Shown here: piece by piece, positions 17,505 to 27,794 of the stretch
Numbering within the stretch: the stretch's first letter is position 1
Layout of the letters: each line of letters begins with the position of its first letter
Assembly: GCF_024055605.1 (NCBI RefSeq)
Contig: NZ_JAMXLX010000001.1
Span: 806,001-870,000 of the forward strand
Source: Ciceribacter sichuanensis
GTDB lineage: Bacteria; Pseudomonadota; Alphaproteobacteria; Rhizobiales; Rhizobiaceae
Direction of reading: 5' to 3'
Length of the DNA stretch: 64,000 nt
Translations under genes and position numbers: made by a program
Notes under the pieces: generated by a model
What the model was told of the DNA's origin: nothing
What the model saw: only the letters and a program-made list of their open reading frames with translations
Database searches by the model: none

Positions 17505-18386
17505 TTACTTTCTAGAACGGAGAGCGGCGATGTTGTCGCGGTGGACCCGCTCATAGGGCTCGAAATAGCTGATACTTCCGTGCATCACATCGGAGGCGAC
17601 GAAATCGGCAAGGCTGGTCTTGTCGAGATCGGGATCGTCGATCGTTTCCATGAGACGCATGAGATAGCTGCGGTTCGCCTGGATCAGGTCCGGCGCATAA
17701 CCGCCGCCGGAAATCCGTTTCTCCGAGCCGTGGTTCGGCAGTATGTGGCGGGCGGGAAGCCCTGCAAGCCGATCCAGTTCCTCGATGTGGCGAAGCGTAT
17801 GTTCCGGCTCGGAAATATAGGTGACCGTGTCCTCCAGCGTATCGCCGGCAAGAAGGACGCCGATATCGGGCAGGAAGAGAACGGTTCCGTCGGCGCTGTG
17901 GATGTCGAACTGCAGAAGCTCGACTTTTCGCTTGCCGACATCAAGCACGAGTCGCTCATTGAAAAGACTGTTCGGCATGACGACGGGATCGATAGACGGG
18001 GTCTTGGCGGCGAGAACCGCGGCGTTGTCGGCCATCGCCTGCGCCGTCAGACGGTTGGCGATGATTTCGCAATCGGCAAAGACCGCATTGCCGGCGATAT
18101 GATCGGTGTGCCAGTGGCTGAGCACGACACGAATACGGGAGACGCCAAGTCCTTCCAGATGACGCCTTATCGCATGGGCATGATCCAGGGAAATATGCGT
18201 GTCGTAGACGAGCGCTTCATTGCCGGAAACGATGGCATAGCTGGCGACGCCGAGGCTGTAGGCGCCATCGTCCAGCCAGTTTCGCTCAGGCGAATGCAGG
18301 CGTTTTCCAGGAATACGGCCGTCGTAATAGGCGTAGATCCCGGGATAGGGCTCAAGGATACGAAGCGTGGCGGCAAGGTCGGTCAC
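17505..18386 (-). CDS. Metallo-beta-lactamase-fold hydrolase
   Basis: A 293-residue protein with the zinc-binding signature SHWHTDHIAGN (H-x-H-x-D-H) in the middle. The other expected ligands are FDIHSADGTVLFLPD, LLAGDTLED and HILPNHGSE. The first domain is preceded by VYDTHISLDHAHAIRRHL, typical of the fold. The substrate is unknown; relatives act on thioesters, lactones or phosphoesters. The chosen start is a GTG with AGGAAG five bases upstream. An ATG at 18464 would add 26 poorly conserved residues. It lies 96 bp downstream of the multicopper oxidase gene on the same strand. Confidence 0.87.
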   Translation of the reverse strand: MTDLAATLRILEPYPGIYAYYDGRIPGKRLHSPERNWLDDGAYSLGVASYAIVSGNEALVYDTHISLDHAHAIRRHLEGLGVSRIRVVLSHWHTDHIAGNAVFADCEIIANRLTAQAMADNAAVLAAKTPSIDPVVMPNSLFNERLVLDVGKRKVELLQFDIHSADGTVLFLPDIGVLLAGDTLEDTVTYISEPEHTLRHIEELDRLAGLPARHILPNHGSEKRISGGGYAPDLIQANRSYLMRLMETIDDPDLDKTSLADFVASDVMHGSISYFEPYERVHRDNIAALRSRK

Positions 18387-18482
18387 GGCAGCTTCCTGCG
18401 CTGGTGTCGTTGCCGGTTGATGCCCGCGTGGCCTGTCCGCTGTCAAGTCACGCAATCGGGCCATATGGCCTGACCAAGCGGG

Positions 18483-19892
18483 TCAGACGACCCGCACATA
18501 GCTGGTCATGCCGGTCTTCTGGTGTTCGATGATGTGGCAATGCAGCACCCAGTTTCCGGGATTGTCTGCGACCACAGCCAGCTGCACCTTTTCGTCGGGC
18601 AGGACGAGATATGTGTCCGAGACGAGGGGCGAAACCGGTCCCTTGGACGACGAAATGACCTTGAAGTTCATGCCGTGTATGTGGATCGGATGCGCGTGCG
18701 GCGTCACGTTTTCCAGATTGAACATGTAGGTCTTGCCGAGCTTCATTTCGGCCAATGGATCCATCGGGTCGGCACTGTCGCCGGGGTAGGGCACCTTGTT
18801 GATAGCCCAGAAGGAATAGCCAAGCGAACCGCAGATCGAATCCTTCGCCGCATTCTCAGCGGTGGCGCTCAGCACGAGCGGAACCGGAATGGCATTGGCA
18901 AGGTCTGCCTCGACAGGTGGATTGGCGGCAAGCGGCGCCACATCGCCTAGGTTCCGTTTCAGGGACGAGCCGACGGAGCGCAGGCGGGCGACGATCTTCG
19001 GCGTCGATGGCCGGATGTCTTCGAGTGCGGCGGTCTCGCCCTCTGTATCCGGCATGCGCACCACGAGATCGAGCCGCTGACCGGGCGCGATGACCACGGT
19101 ATCGAGCGGCATATGCTCGGGAACCGGCTGGCCGTCGATGGCGATGATCAGGGCTTCCGCGCCGACCATTTTCAGATTGAAGATACGCGTGACGTCGGAC
19201 GCCAGAATGCGCAGACGCACAAGACCGCCGGCCGGAGCATCATAGCTTGGCTCGAGCTGCCAGTTGGCGGTGCGCACGGTGCCGAACGTGCCGGTCTTGG
19301 CCGCGTCGCGCGCCTTGAACTGCTCGATGAACTGGCTGTTGCCACCAAGCCGCCAGTCGCGAAGGTTGATCGCCACCTCCGCGTCGAAAACCGGATCGTT
19401 CGGGTCTTCGACGATGAACATGCCGGCAAGGCCGCGGCCGATCTGCTCCAGCGTATTGCAATGGGGATGGTACCAGTAGGTACCCGAATCCGGCGGTGTG
19501 AAGGCATAGTCGAAGCTGTCGCCCGGATAGACATAGGGCTGAGTCAGGAAGGGAACGCCGTCCATGGCGTTGTCGATCCTGAGGCCATGCCAGTGGACGG
19601 TGCTCGGTTCATCGAGATTGTTCAGGAAGCGGGCGGCGAAGGGCTCGCCGCGGCGTGCACGAAGCACCGGAGGCGTGACATCCGCCGCATCGCCACCGCC
19701 TACGCGATAGCTCATGACACCTTCGGTCGCCGCCTTGCCGTCGATCATGGCGCTTAGCCGATAGGCTTCGAGCGTTACCGGGTCGGCGGCGGCAAGTGCG
19801 TTGGTCAGGCGGGGAAGGAACGCCATGCCCGAGGCATAGGCACCTGCGACGGCGGAGGCTTTGAGAAGATTGCGACGGGTGAGCAGAGCCAT
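18483..19892 (-). CDS. Tat-exported multicopper oxidase
   Basis: A 469-residue enzyme with a twin-arginine signal peptide (LLTRRNLLKASAVAGAYASG) and three cupredoxin domains. All four copper-binding motifs are intact: HWHG near residue 100, YWYHPHCN near 140, HPIHIHG near 405 and HCHIIEHQKTGM near the C-terminus, so both the type 1 and the trinuclear sites can form. Likely roles are periplasmic oxidation of Cu(I) or other metal ions, or of phenolic substrates. The ATG at 19892 has AGGAGAA five bases upstream. No copper-responsive regulator gene is adjacent. Confidence 0.93.
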   Translation of the reverse strand: MALLTRRNLLKASAVAGAYASGMAFLPRLTNALAAADPVTLEAYRLSAMIDGKAATEGVMSYRVGGGDAADVTPPVLRARRGEPFAARFLNNLDEPSTVHWHGLRIDNAMDGVPFLTQPYVYPGDSFDYAFTPPDSGTYWYHPHCNTLEQIGRGLAGMFIVEDPNDPVFDAEVAINLRDWRLGGNSQFIEQFKARDAAKTGTFGTVRTANWQLEPSYDAPAGGLVRLRILASDVTRIFNLKMVGAEALIIAIDGQPVPEHMPLDTVVIAPGQRLDLVVRMPDTEGETAALEDIRPSTPKIVARLRSVGSSLKRNLGDVAPLAANPPVEADLANAIPVPLVLSATAENAAKDSICGSLGYSFWAINKVPYPGDSADPMDPLAEMKLGKTYMFNLENVTPHAHPIHIHGMNFKVISSSKGPVSPLVSDTYLVLPDEKVQLAVVADNPGNWVLHCHIIEHQKTGMTSYVRVV

Positions 19893-19979
19893 GGGGCTTC
19901 TCCTGCAAATGGACTTCCGCCTCTTTAAACTTGAGGTGAAAAATCATCAATATCATTGCGCCAGCCAAACTGCCGCAGG

Positions 19980-21215
19980 TCAGTCGTCTTTTTCGGTCGG
20001 CGGCGTCGCCAGCTTGTTGAAGAAGGTGGAGGTTCTGAGCAGATTGCGGAACCGTTGCCGCCGGCTGCCTGTCGGCACGCCGCTGCGGGTTCCCATGCGC
20101 AGAACCGTGTAGGCCATGAAGGCGAAGAGCACCACTGTCGTATAGATGAAGAGCGCCTGCGGACCGAAAAGGTCGAGCATGAAGGATGCGAACAGCGGAC
20201 CGATGACCGCGCCGATCGACCAGAAGAACAGGGTGCCGGCGGAGACCAGCGCATGCTGGCCGGGCGCGGCATGGTCGTTGGCGTGAGCTGAACAGAGGGA
20301 GTAGAGCGGCATGCCGAAGGCGCCGAACACGAAGATGCCGACAAAGTTCAGCCACTCGTTCGTACCGGCGACGAAAGCGAGGAAAAGCCCGGCGGCGAAA
20401 CTGCCGAAGGCCGAGACCAGGATGATGAACCGACGGTCCAGCTTGTCGGAATAATGGCCGAGAGGATATTGCAGCACGACGCCGGCGAAGATGCCGACGC
20501 TCATGAAGGTCGCGATCGAGGTGATCGACATGCCGATACCATCGGCATAGATCGGCCCGAGCGAGCGGAAGCTGGAATTGGTGAGACCGACGACGATGCA
20601 GCCGATCGTGGCGAGCGGAGAGACCTTCCACAGCACGCGAAGGTCGAAGCGCACGGCCTGCGGCGGAGCCGGGCTCGACCGGTCGGCAAAGGAGATCGGA
20701 ACCAGCGATAGCGTCAGCGCCATCGAGATGATGGCGAAGAGCTCGAAACCGCCGATGCCGACCGCCGGGATCATGTACTGCGCGAACGTCACCGCGCCGA
20801 GATCGACGAAGCGGTAGATGGAAAGCGTCCGGGCACGGTTGTTATTCGTCACCCGTGCGTTGAGCCAGCTTTCGACCACGGCGAAGAGGCCGGCGAAACA
20901 GAGGCCCTGGATGAGCCGCATGGTGAACCAGCTCGTCGGGTGAATGAAGAGCAGCATGGAAATGGAGGCCGCCGACGCGATGGCCGCCAATGCGCTGAAT
21001 GTCCGGATGTGCCCGATCGAGCGGATGATGCGGGTCACATAGATGCAGCCGATGGCGAAGCCGATATTGTAGCCCGTCCCGATGATGCCGATCATCGACG
21101 TCGAAAAACCTTCCTGTAGCGCGCGGAGCGAAATGAAGGTGCCCTGCAGGCCATTGCCGCCGATCAGGATGCCTGCGGTGATGAGAAGCGGGATGAGGGG
21201 GCGGATATCGTTCAT
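19980..21215 (-). CDS. MFS transporter, YcaD-like
   Basis: A 411-residue protein with about twelve membrane helices. GYNIGFAIGCIYVTRIIRSIGHI, in the loop after helix 2, and QYPLGHYSDKLDRRFIIL, in the corresponding loop of the second half, are typical of the major facilitator superfamily. The first half most resembles YcaD-like drug or sugar efflux carriers; substrate unknown. Two possible ATG starts lie five codons apart (21230 and 21215); the shorter was taken because AGGT precedes it. It is divergent from aspS, with about 220 bp between them. Confidence 0.87.
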   Translation of the reverse strand: MNDIRPLIPLLITAGILIGGNGLQGTFISLRALQEGFSTSMIGIIGTGYNIGFAIGCIYVTRIIRSIGHIRTFSALAAIASAASISMLLFIHPTSWFTMRLIQGLCFAGLFAVVESWLNARVTNNNRARTLSIYRFVDLGAVTFAQYMIPAVGIGGFELFAIISMALTLSLVPISFADRSSPAPPQAVRFDLRVLWKVSPLATIGCIVVGLTNSSFRSLGPIYADGIGMSITSIATFMSVGIFAGVVLQYPLGHYSDKLDRRFIILVSAFGSFAAGLFLAFVAGTNEWLNFVGIFVFGAFGMPLYSLCSAHANDHAAPGQHALVSAGTLFFWSIGAVIGPLFASFMLDLFGPQALFIYTTVVLFAFMAYTVLRMGTRSGVPTGSRRQRFRNLLRTSTFFNKLATPPTEKDD

Positions 21216-21435
21216 TGGACCTGCACGCATGAGCGGCTGCCGCGAGTCGGCGCCGTCACAGGATGCACCTTGTAGAGCAGAGGGTTGTGCTGTTACAGCG
21301 GAAATCTCGGCGACATATGCTCCAGCCTTGACAAATCGGACAGTCCATGCGCTTTTCCGCCCGATTTTTATCGGTTGTCTATGGTCGCCCGCGCGCCTTT
21401 TCGACCGTTACCTTAGTCCAGGAAAGCTCTGAAAA

Positions 21436-23226
21436 ATGCACCGTTACCGCAGCCACACCTGCGCCGCCCTTCGCAAGTCCGATGTGGGCGCAACCGTCCG
21501 CCTCTCCGGCTGGGTCCATCGTGTTCGTGACCACGGCGGCGTTCTCTTCATCGACCTTCGCGATCATTATGGCGTCACCCAGGTCGTGGCCGATCCCGAC
21601 AGCCCGGCCTTCAAGCTGGCCGAAACCGTGCGTGGCGAATGGGTGATCCGCATCGACGGCGTCGTCAAGGCGCGTGCTGAAGACACCGTCAACAAGAACA
21701 TGGCGACGGGTGAAATCGAACTCTACGCGCAGGAAATCGAAGTTCTTTCTGCCGCCAAGGAATTGCCGCTGCCGGTCTTCGGCGAGCCCGATTATCCCGA
21801 AGACGTTCGCCTCAAGTACCGCTTCCTCGACCTGCGCCGCGAGACGCTGCACAAGAACATCGTCAAGCGCACCAAGATCATCTCCGCCATGCGCAACGGC
21901 ATGGCCGATGCAGGCTTCGGCGAATACACCACCCCGATCCTGACGGCCTCTTCGCCGGAAGGCGCGCGCGACTTCCTCGTGCCGTCGCGTATCCATCAGG
22001 GCAAGTTCTTCGCTCTTCCGCAGGCCCCGCAGCAGTACAAGCAGCTGCTGATGGTCGCAGGCTTCGACCGCTACTTCCAGATCGCGCCGTGCTTCCGTGA
22101 TGAAGACCCGCGCGCCGACCGTCTGCCGGGCGAGTTCTACCAGCTCGACGTCGAGATGAGTTTCGTAACGCAGGAAGACGTCTGGAACACGATGGAGCCG
22201 ATGATGACGGCCGTGTTCGAGCAGTTTGCCGAAGGCAAGCCGGTGACCAAGGAATGGCCGCGCATTCCCTATGACGTGGCGATCCGCAAGTACGGCTCCG
22301 ACAAGCCGGACCTGCGCAACCCGATCGTCATGCAGTCGGTCACCGAGCACTTTGCCGGTTCCGGCTTCAAGGTCTTTGCGAACATGATCGCGTCCAACCC
22401 GAAGGTCGAAGTATGGGCCATCCCTGCCAAGACCGGCGGCAGCCGCGCGTTCTGTGACCGCATGAACGCCTGGGCGCAGAGCCAGGGCCAACCGGGTCTC
22501 GGCTACATCTTCTGGCGCCAGGAAGGCGCCGTGCTGGAAGGCGCCGGCCCGCTTGCCAAGAACATCGGCCCGGAGCGCACCGAGGCGATCCGCGAACAGC
22601 TCGGTCTCGATGAAGGCGACGCCTGCTTCTTCGTTGCCGGCGAGCCATCCAAGTTCTACAAGTTCGCGGGCGAAGCCCGTACCCGCGCCGGCGAGGAGCT
22701 CGATCTGGTTGACCGCGACCGCTACGAATTCTGCTGGATCGTTGACTTCCCCTTCTTCGAATACAACGAAGAGGAAAAGAAGATCGATTTCGCCCACAAT
22801 CCCTTCTCCATGCCGCAGGGCGGACTTGAGGCACTGAACGGCGAGGATCTGCTGTCGATCAAGGCCTACCAGTACGACGCCGTCTGCAACGGCTTCGAAA
22901 TCGCTTCCGGTTCGATCCGTAACCAGTCGCCGGACCTGATGGTCAAGGCATTCGAACTGGTCGGTCTGTCGAAGGCCGACGTCGAAGAGCGTTTCGGCGG
23001 CATGTATCGTGCCTTCCAGTACGGTGCGCCTCCGCACGGCGGCTGTGCCTTCGGTATCGACCGTGTCGTCATGCTGCTCGTCGGCGCCAAGAACCTGCGC
23101 GAAATCACGCTGTTCCCGATGAACCAGCAGGCTCAGGACCTCCTGATGAACGCGCCGTCCGACGCAACGCCGACGCAGCTTCGCGAACTCGGCCTGCGCG
23201 TGATCCCGCCGCAGAAGAAAGACTGA
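21436..23226 (+). CDS. aspS: Aspartyl-tRNA synthetase
   Basis: A 596-residue class II synthetase, bacterial type with the GAD insertion domain. The N-terminal OB fold carries [26 protein letters not shown]. Motif 2 appears as [19 protein letters not shown] and motif 3 as [13 protein letters not shown]. The insertion domain lies at about residues 285-425. It attaches Asp to tRNA-Asp (many alphaproteobacterial enzymes are also able to charge tRNA-Asn). Length and motifs are normal. Confidence 0.97.
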   Translation: MHRYRSHTCAALRKSDVGATVRLSGWVHRVRDHGGVLFIDLRDHYGVTQVVADPDSPAFKLAETVRGEWVIRIDGVVKARAEDTVNKNMATGEIELYAQEIEVLSAAKELPLPVFGEPDYPEDVRLKYRFLDLRRETLHKNIVKRTKIISAMRNGMADAGFGEYTTPILTASSPEGARDFLVPSRIHQGKFFALPQAPQQYKQLLMVAGFDRYFQIAPCFRDEDPRADRLPGEFYQLDVEMSFVTQEDVWNTMEPMMTAVFEQFAEGKPVTKEWPRIPYDVAIRKYGSDKPDLRNPIVMQSVTEHFAGSGFKVFANMIASNPKVEVWAIPAKTGGSRAFCDRMNAWAQSQGQPGLGYIFWRQEGAVLEGAGPLAKNIGPERTEAIREQLGLDEGDACFFVAGEPSKFYKFAGEARTRAGEELDLVDRDRYEFCWIVDFPFFEYNEEEKKIDFAHNPFSMPQGGLEALNGEDLLSIKAYQYDAVCNGFEIASGSIRNQSPDLMVKAFELVGLSKADVEERFGGMYRAFQYGAPPHGGCAFGIDRVVMLLVGAKNLREITLFPMNQQAQDLLMNAPSDATPTQLRELGLRVIPPQKKD

Positions 23227-23230
23227 TCGA

Positions 23231-23770
23231 ATGAAGCTCTGGATCTCCGACCGGGTCCGGGACATCCTGCTACATGCGCTCGCCGCGGCTATTGCCGCGG
23301 CGTTGTCGTTTTATGTGGCGCGCTGGATGTTCGGTCATCCCGAACCGATCTTCGCCGCGATCACGGCGATCATCTGTCTGGCCCCGGGTATCCCAAATCA
23401 TCTCCATCAGACATTCAACATGATGGTAGGGGTAACGATCGGGATATTGGTGGGCGAACTGGCATTCCTGCTGCCGATACCGTTTCTTGAAATCCAGATA
23501 CTGCTCTGCGTCTTTCTCGGGGTGCTTATCGGCGCGCTGCTGAACCTTGCCCCCGTGGTGCCCATTCAGGCCGGCGCTTCGGCGCTGCTGGTGATGGTCA
23601 TGGGGCCTTCGACCGCGGGTCTCGTGCGTTTCCTCGACGTGGTGGTCGGCGCGGTCATCGGCGCAATTTTCGCACTCGTCCTGTTCCTTCCGAAGCGGGT
23701 TTCATCGTCCAGCCCGGACGGTAGTGCTGCCCCTGAAACGAAAGAGGCCGCCCCGAAGGACGGCCCCTGA
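23231..23770 (+). CDS. FUSC-like / aromatic acid exporter-type membrane protein
   Basis: A 179-residue membrane protein with about five or six helices between residues 10 and 155 and a polar C-terminal tail. The early segment PIFAAITAIICLAPG, followed by a gap and VGVTIGILVGELA, is typical of the FUSC/ArAE family, here as a single short membrane module without the soluble domain. Substrate unknown. It starts four bases after the aspS stop, suggesting co-transcription. Its last codons overlap a hairpin that terminates the opposite-strand gene. Confidence 0.7.
   Translation: MKLWISDRVRDILLHALAAAIAAALSFYVARWMFGHPEPIFAAITAIICLAPGIPNHLHQTFNMMVGVTIGILVGELAFLLPIPFLEIQILLCVFLGVLIGALLNLAPVVPIQAGASALLVMVMGPSTAGLVRFLDVVVGAVIGAIFALVLFLPKRVSSSSPDGSAAPETKEAAPKDGP
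23746..23765 (-). terminator. UUCG-loop terminator of the secreted-protein gene
   Basis: Read on the minus strand, an eight-pair stem (GGCCGTCC with GGGCGGCC, including one G-U pair) encloses a stable UUCG tetraloop and is followed by TCTTTCG. It lies 22 bp after the stop of the 23788-24984 gene and falls inside the last codons of the plus-strand membrane-protein gene. Confidence 0.75.
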
Positions 23771-23787
23771 AAACGAAACGGGGAAGT

Positions 23788-24984
23788 TTATTCCTCGTTG
23801 GCGCTGACGGATACGCCGAGCAGCTGCGGAATGGTTTCCGGTGCGCCCATGCCGGCACCCATGATCATCGGGAAGGGGACCGGCTTTTCCGGTGCTGCGC
23901 TGATCGTCAGGTTCTGCGGATCGTCGATATAGGTGTTGACGGCATTCGAGATCTCGTTTTGCAGCGCGCCGAGCTTGGCCTGCGCCAGCATCATCGGCAG
24001 CATTGCTTTGACCATCTGGGCCATCTGCTCACCGGTGGTGCCCTGCTCCTTGCCGGCAAACTCGAGGCCGCGCTTGGTGATGCCGTCATCCTCGAAGCTG
24101 ATCTCGGCGCTGACGAAGGACATCTGCTGCATCAGGCCGAGCATGGCGAGACCTGCGGCCTGCTGTGCCTGTTCGTTGTTTTGCTGACCCTGCATCGTGC
24201 GGGCGGTTTCCTGCAACTGCTTGACGAGGTCCATCGTGTAGCCGGACAGGCTGAATGCGAGGTTCAGGCGGCCGACATTGGCGAAGTCGAAGCTGTATTC
24301 CTCAACATCGATCGTGCCGGTATCGAGCTCCCAGTTGCCCGAGAAGGAGATGTCGCCTTCGAGCGTGTTGAGGTTCAGCGCATCGAGCGTTTCCTTGCTC
24401 TTGGCGTCCTCAACGGTGGAAAGGTCGGCCTTGACGCTGCTGACGCCGCCTTCGAAAGCGAGCGACTTCTCGTCTTCGCCGAGCGTCATGGTGGCGGAAG
24501 CCTCGGCCATGGTGAAGACCGGTTTGCCGTCGACGCTGACATCGATCGCGCCGCTATGGGCTTCGTCGTAGAGCATCATCGACTTGAAGTCTTTGCCTTC
24601 GGTGCTGCCGGGCACATGCACGCCGGCAAGGTAGAGATCCTTGACCGAGATGCTGGTCTTCTCTTCGGTGAAATCGACCGCCGGGAAATCGATGCGCTCG
24701 ATGAAGTAGGCGCCGCCGTCTTCCTCGCTGACACCCTTGAGGGTGAGGTCGCCGAGCGGGATCGACTTTTCCTGCGGGCCGGTCGTCGTGAATTTCGACC
24801 CCTTAAGGGTCACTGCGCTGCCGTTGACTTCCACCGATTCGGCGGAGATTGCGCCACTGCCCGCCGCATAGGCGGCATTGATCTTCTTCAGGAGATCCTG
24901 GCCGTCGAGCGCCCATGCGGGGCTGGAAAGCGTTGCAAAGGCGGCGCCTGCCAGCAGTAGCCGGGAAGTGCGGAAAAAGGTCAT
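23788..24984 (-). CDS. Secreted protein of unknown function
   Basis: A 398-residue protein with a Sec signal peptide (residues 1-25, ending SPAWA). The rest is soluble, acidic and rich in alternating beta-type segments, with a Gln/Met-rich stretch at about residues 255-345 that may be helical (TMQGQQNNEQAQQAAG). The family was not recognised. It is probably periplasmic or outer-membrane associated. It lies divergent from parC with 225 bp between them and has its own terminator, so it is likely monocistronic. Confidence 0.8.
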   Translation of the reverse strand: MTFFRTSRLLLAGAAFATLSSPAWALDGQDLLKKINAAYAAGSGAISAESVEVNGSAVTLKGSKFTTTGPQEKSIPLGDLTLKGVSEEDGGAYFIERIDFPAVDFTEEKTSISVKDLYLAGVHVPGSTEGKDFKSMMLYDEAHSGAIDVSVDGKPVFTMAEASATMTLGEDEKSLAFEGGVSSVKADLSTVEDAKSKETLDALNLNTLEGDISFSGNWELDTGTIDVEEYSFDFANVGRLNLAFSLSGYTMDLVKQLQETARTMQGQQNNEQAQQAAGLAMLGLMQQMSFVSAEISFEDDGITKRGLEFAGKEQGTTGEQMAQMVKAMLPMMLAQAKLGALQNEISNAVNTYIDDPQNLTISAAPEKPVPFPMIMGAGMGAPETIPQLLGVSVSANEE

Positions 24985-25209
24985 AGGCGAGTTCCTTTCG
25001 GAGAAAAAAGCGCGGAGTCGTATTATTCACGACTAACAGCATGTCTTTATATTGTCAGATTGCGAAACTTCCATCGCTTTTGCCATGACATTTTGACCTA
25101 GGTTAAAGGGTGGTGACTTTTGTCACTGCCAACGTCGGGGCCTGTTAATCCACAGCCGGATGACGCGGATTCCTTGCCGTTTCAGGCCTTCTCGTCTAGT
25201 TGAGAAGCC

Positions 25210-27486
25210 ATGGGGAAAAATCTTATTCCGCCGGATGACGGCGGCGACAACATTCAGCCGGTCGATCTCAAGGCGGCGCTCGAGGAGCGCTACCTCGCTT
25301 ATGCATTGTCGACGATCATGCACCGGGCGCTGCCCGACGTGCGCGATGGCCTGAAGCCGGTTCATCGCCGCATCATCCACGCGATGAGCGAGATGGGCAT
25401 TCGCCCGAACTCGGCCTTCAAGAAATGCGCCCGTATCGTCGGCGATGTCATCGGTAAGTTCCACCCGCATGGCGACCAGTCGGTCTATGACGCGCTGGTG
25501 CGTCTCGCGCAGGATTTCTCCCAGCGTTACCCGGTCGTGGACGGGCAGGGCAACTTCGGCAACATCGATGGCGATAGCGCTGCTGCCTATCGTTACACCG
25601 AAGCGCGCATGACCGATGTCGCGGCGCTGCTGCTCGAAGGCATCGATCAGGACGCCGTCGACTACCGCCCGACCTATAACGAGGAAGACGAGGAGCCGGT
25701 CGTTCTTCCCGGCGCCTTCCCCAACCTGCTTGCAAACGGCGCATCCGGCATCGCGGTCGGCATGGCGACCTCGATCCCGCCGCACAATGCGCACGAGATC
25801 TGCGACGCGGCCCTTTACCTGATCAAGAACCCCGGCGCGCCCGTCGAGGAACTGCTGGCCGATCCGGCCAATCCCCAGAAGGGCGGTATCGAAGGTCCCG
25901 ACTTCCCGACCGGCGGCATCATCGTCGAAAGCCGTGAAAGCATGCTGGAAACCTACCGCACGGGTCGCGGCGGCTTCCGCGTGCGTGCACGTTGGGAAAT
26001 CGAGGATCTCGGTCGCGGTGGCTACCAGATCATCGTCACCCAGATCCCGTTCCAGGTGCAGAAGTCGCGCCTGATCGAAAAGATCGCCGAACTGCTGATC
26101 GCCAAGCGCTTGCCGCTTCTGGAAGATATCCGGGACGAGTCCGCCGAGGACGTCCGCGTCGTTCTGGTGCCGAAGAGCCGCACCGTCGATGCAACGCTGC
26201 TGATGGAATCGCTGTTCAAGCTCACCGAGCTAGAAAGCCGTATTTCGCTCAACATGAACGTGCTGTCGCAGGGCAAGGTGCCTCGCGTCATGGCGCTGAA
26301 CGAGGTGCTGACCGAATGGCTGGAACACCGCAAGGATGTTCTGCTTCGTCGTTCGCGTTTCCGCCTTGCCGCAATCGATCGCCGCCTTGAAATCCTCGGC
26401 GGCCTGCTGATCGCCTATCTCAACCTCGACGAAGTCATCCGCATCATCCGCGAGGAGGACGAGCCCAAGCCGGTGATGATCGCCCGTTGGGACCTGACCG
26501 ACGTCCAGGCCGAGGCGATCCTCAACATGCGGCTGCGCAATCTGCGCAAGCTCGAGGAATTCGAGATCCGCAAGGAACACGAGGAACTCAGCAAGGAAAA
26601 GGCCGAGATCGAGGCGCTGCTCGCTTCCGACGAAAAGCAGTGGCAGACGGTCGCGTGGGAGATTGGCGAGGTCAAGAAGAAGTACGCCAAGGCAACCGAA
26701 CTCGGCCGCCGCCGCACCCAGTTCGCCGACGCGCCGGACGCCGACAGCGAGGCCATCCAGCAGGCGATGATCGAAAAGGAACCGATCACCGTCGTGGTAT
26801 CCGAGAAGGGCTGGATACGGGCGCTCAAGGGGCACATTTCCGATACGTCGAGCCTGACCTTCAAGGAAGGCGACGGCCTGAAAGTTGCCTTCCCGGCGCA
26901 GACCACGGACAAGATCCTGCTGGTCACGACCGGCGGCAAGGTGTTCACGCTTGGCGGCGACAAGCTGCCGGGCGGCCGTGGACACGGCGAACCCCTGCGC
27001 ATCATGGTGGATATGGAGAACGATCAGGACGTTCTGACCGCCTTCGTACACGATTCCAGCCGCAAGCTTCTGTTCTCCTCGACCGTGGGCAATGGCTTCA
27101 TTGTTGCCGAGTCCGACATCGTCGCCAACACCCGCAAGGGCAAGCAGGTAATGAATGTCGGCATGCCGGACGAGGCGAAGCTCGTGGTTCCGGTATCGGG
27201 CGACCACGTCGCCGTCGTCGGCGAGAACCGCAAGCTGCTGGTATTCCCGATGGCGCAGATGCCGGAAATGACCCGCGGCAAGGGCGTTCGCCTGCAGCGC
27301 TACAAGGATGGCGGTATTTCCGACATCAAGTGCTTCGCGATTGCTGACGGACTGACCTGGGAAGACAGCGCCGGTCGCGTCTTCAGCAAGTCGAAGGACG
27401 AACTCGGCGAATGGATGGGCGACCGCGCTGCGGCCGGCCGCACCGTTCCGAAGGGCTTCCCCCGCAGCGGCAAGTTCTCCGGCTGA
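25210..27486 (+). CDS. parC: DNA topoisomerase IV subunit A
   Basis: A 758-residue type II topoisomerase subunit that decatenates daughter chromosomes with ParE. The opening [31 protein letters not shown] is the standard ParC start. The active-site tyrosine lies in [13 protein letters not shown] at about residue 127, and the quinolone-region residues appear in [18 protein letters not shown]. The C-terminal region is the short ParC-type propeller. parE is not in the window. The start ATG lies at the edge of a 225-bp divergent promoter region. Confidence 0.96.
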   Translation: MGKNLIPPDDGGDNIQPVDLKAALEERYLAYALSTIMHRALPDVRDGLKPVHRRIIHAMSEMGIRPNSAFKKCARIVGDVIGKFHPHGDQSVYDALVRLAQDFSQRYPVVDGQGNFGNIDGDSAAAYRYTEARMTDVAALLLEGIDQDAVDYRPTYNEEDEEPVVLPGAFPNLLANGASGIAVGMATSIPPHNAHEICDAALYLIKNPGAPVEELLADPANPQKGGIEGPDFPTGGIIVESRESMLETYRTGRGGFRVRARWEIEDLGRGGYQIIVTQIPFQVQKSRLIEKIAELLIAKRLPLLEDIRDESAEDVRVVLVPKSRTVDATLLMESLFKLTELESRISLNMNVLSQGKVPRVMALNEVLTEWLEHRKDVLLRRSRFRLAAIDRRLEILGGLLIAYLNLDEVIRIIREEDEPKPVMIARWDLTDVQAEAILNMRLRNLRKLEEFEIRKEHEELSKEKAEIEALLASDEKQWQTVAWEIGEVKKKYAKATELGRRRTQFADAPDADSEAIQQAMIEKEPITVVVSEKGWIRALKGHISDTSSLTFKEGDGLKVAFPAQTTDKILLVTTGGKVFTLGGDKLPGGRGHGEPLRIMVDMENDQDVLTAFVHDSSRKLLFSSTVGNGFIVAESDIVANTRKGKQVMNVGMPDEAKLVVPVSGDHVAVVGENRKLLVFPMAQMPEMTRGKGVRLQRYKDGGISDIKCFAIADGLTWEDSAGRVFSKSKDELGEWMGDRAAAGRTVPKGFPRSGKFSG

Positions 27487-27490
27487 ACCG

Positions 27491-27780
27491 TCAGTCTATC
27501 GGTTGGGTGTGATCCCCGAGGAAGTGCGTTGCTCTATCCTCATTGATCTCGCCCGCCGCGACGGCCAGATATTCGATGCAGCGGCGAGCTTTTCCAGCGC
27601 TACCTCGTATTTTTCCATGAAACGTTCGGTGTGGGCGACTTGTCGCACAAAACCGTCGTCCATTGGCTTTATGGGCAAGCCGCCCTGACCTTCAGGCACG
27701 CGGAAACTGCCGGTCGCCGCCGCGCGCTTGATCCTGGGCAAGAGGCTGTGCGGGATATCGGATAGACTGTTGGCGAACAA
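27491..27780 (-). pseudogene. Small minus-strand gene, possibly frameshifted
   Basis: One frame from a TTG at 27780 gives a plausible protein up to HTERFMEKYEVALEKLAAA, after which codon use deteriorates until its stop at 27496. Two bases later a different frame gives EYLAVAAGEINEDRATHFL and stops at 27491, again with good codon use. Together they look like one conserved short gene broken by a frameshift near 27565-27575. The family was not recognised. It could equally be a single intact small ORF of chance composition. Confidence 0.35.
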
Positions 27781-27794
27781 GACGGAGCGGCGTG

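Noticed and set aside
21379-23265. A 628-codon open frame antisense to aspS
   Set aside because: It mirrors aspS over its whole length, is rich in His, Arg, Asp and Val as expected for antisense of GC-rich genes, and has no recognisable domain.
25113-25126. Small GTGAC-TTTT-GTCAC hairpin upstream of parC
   Set aside because: Five pairs only and without context; it could be chance in a 225-bp region.
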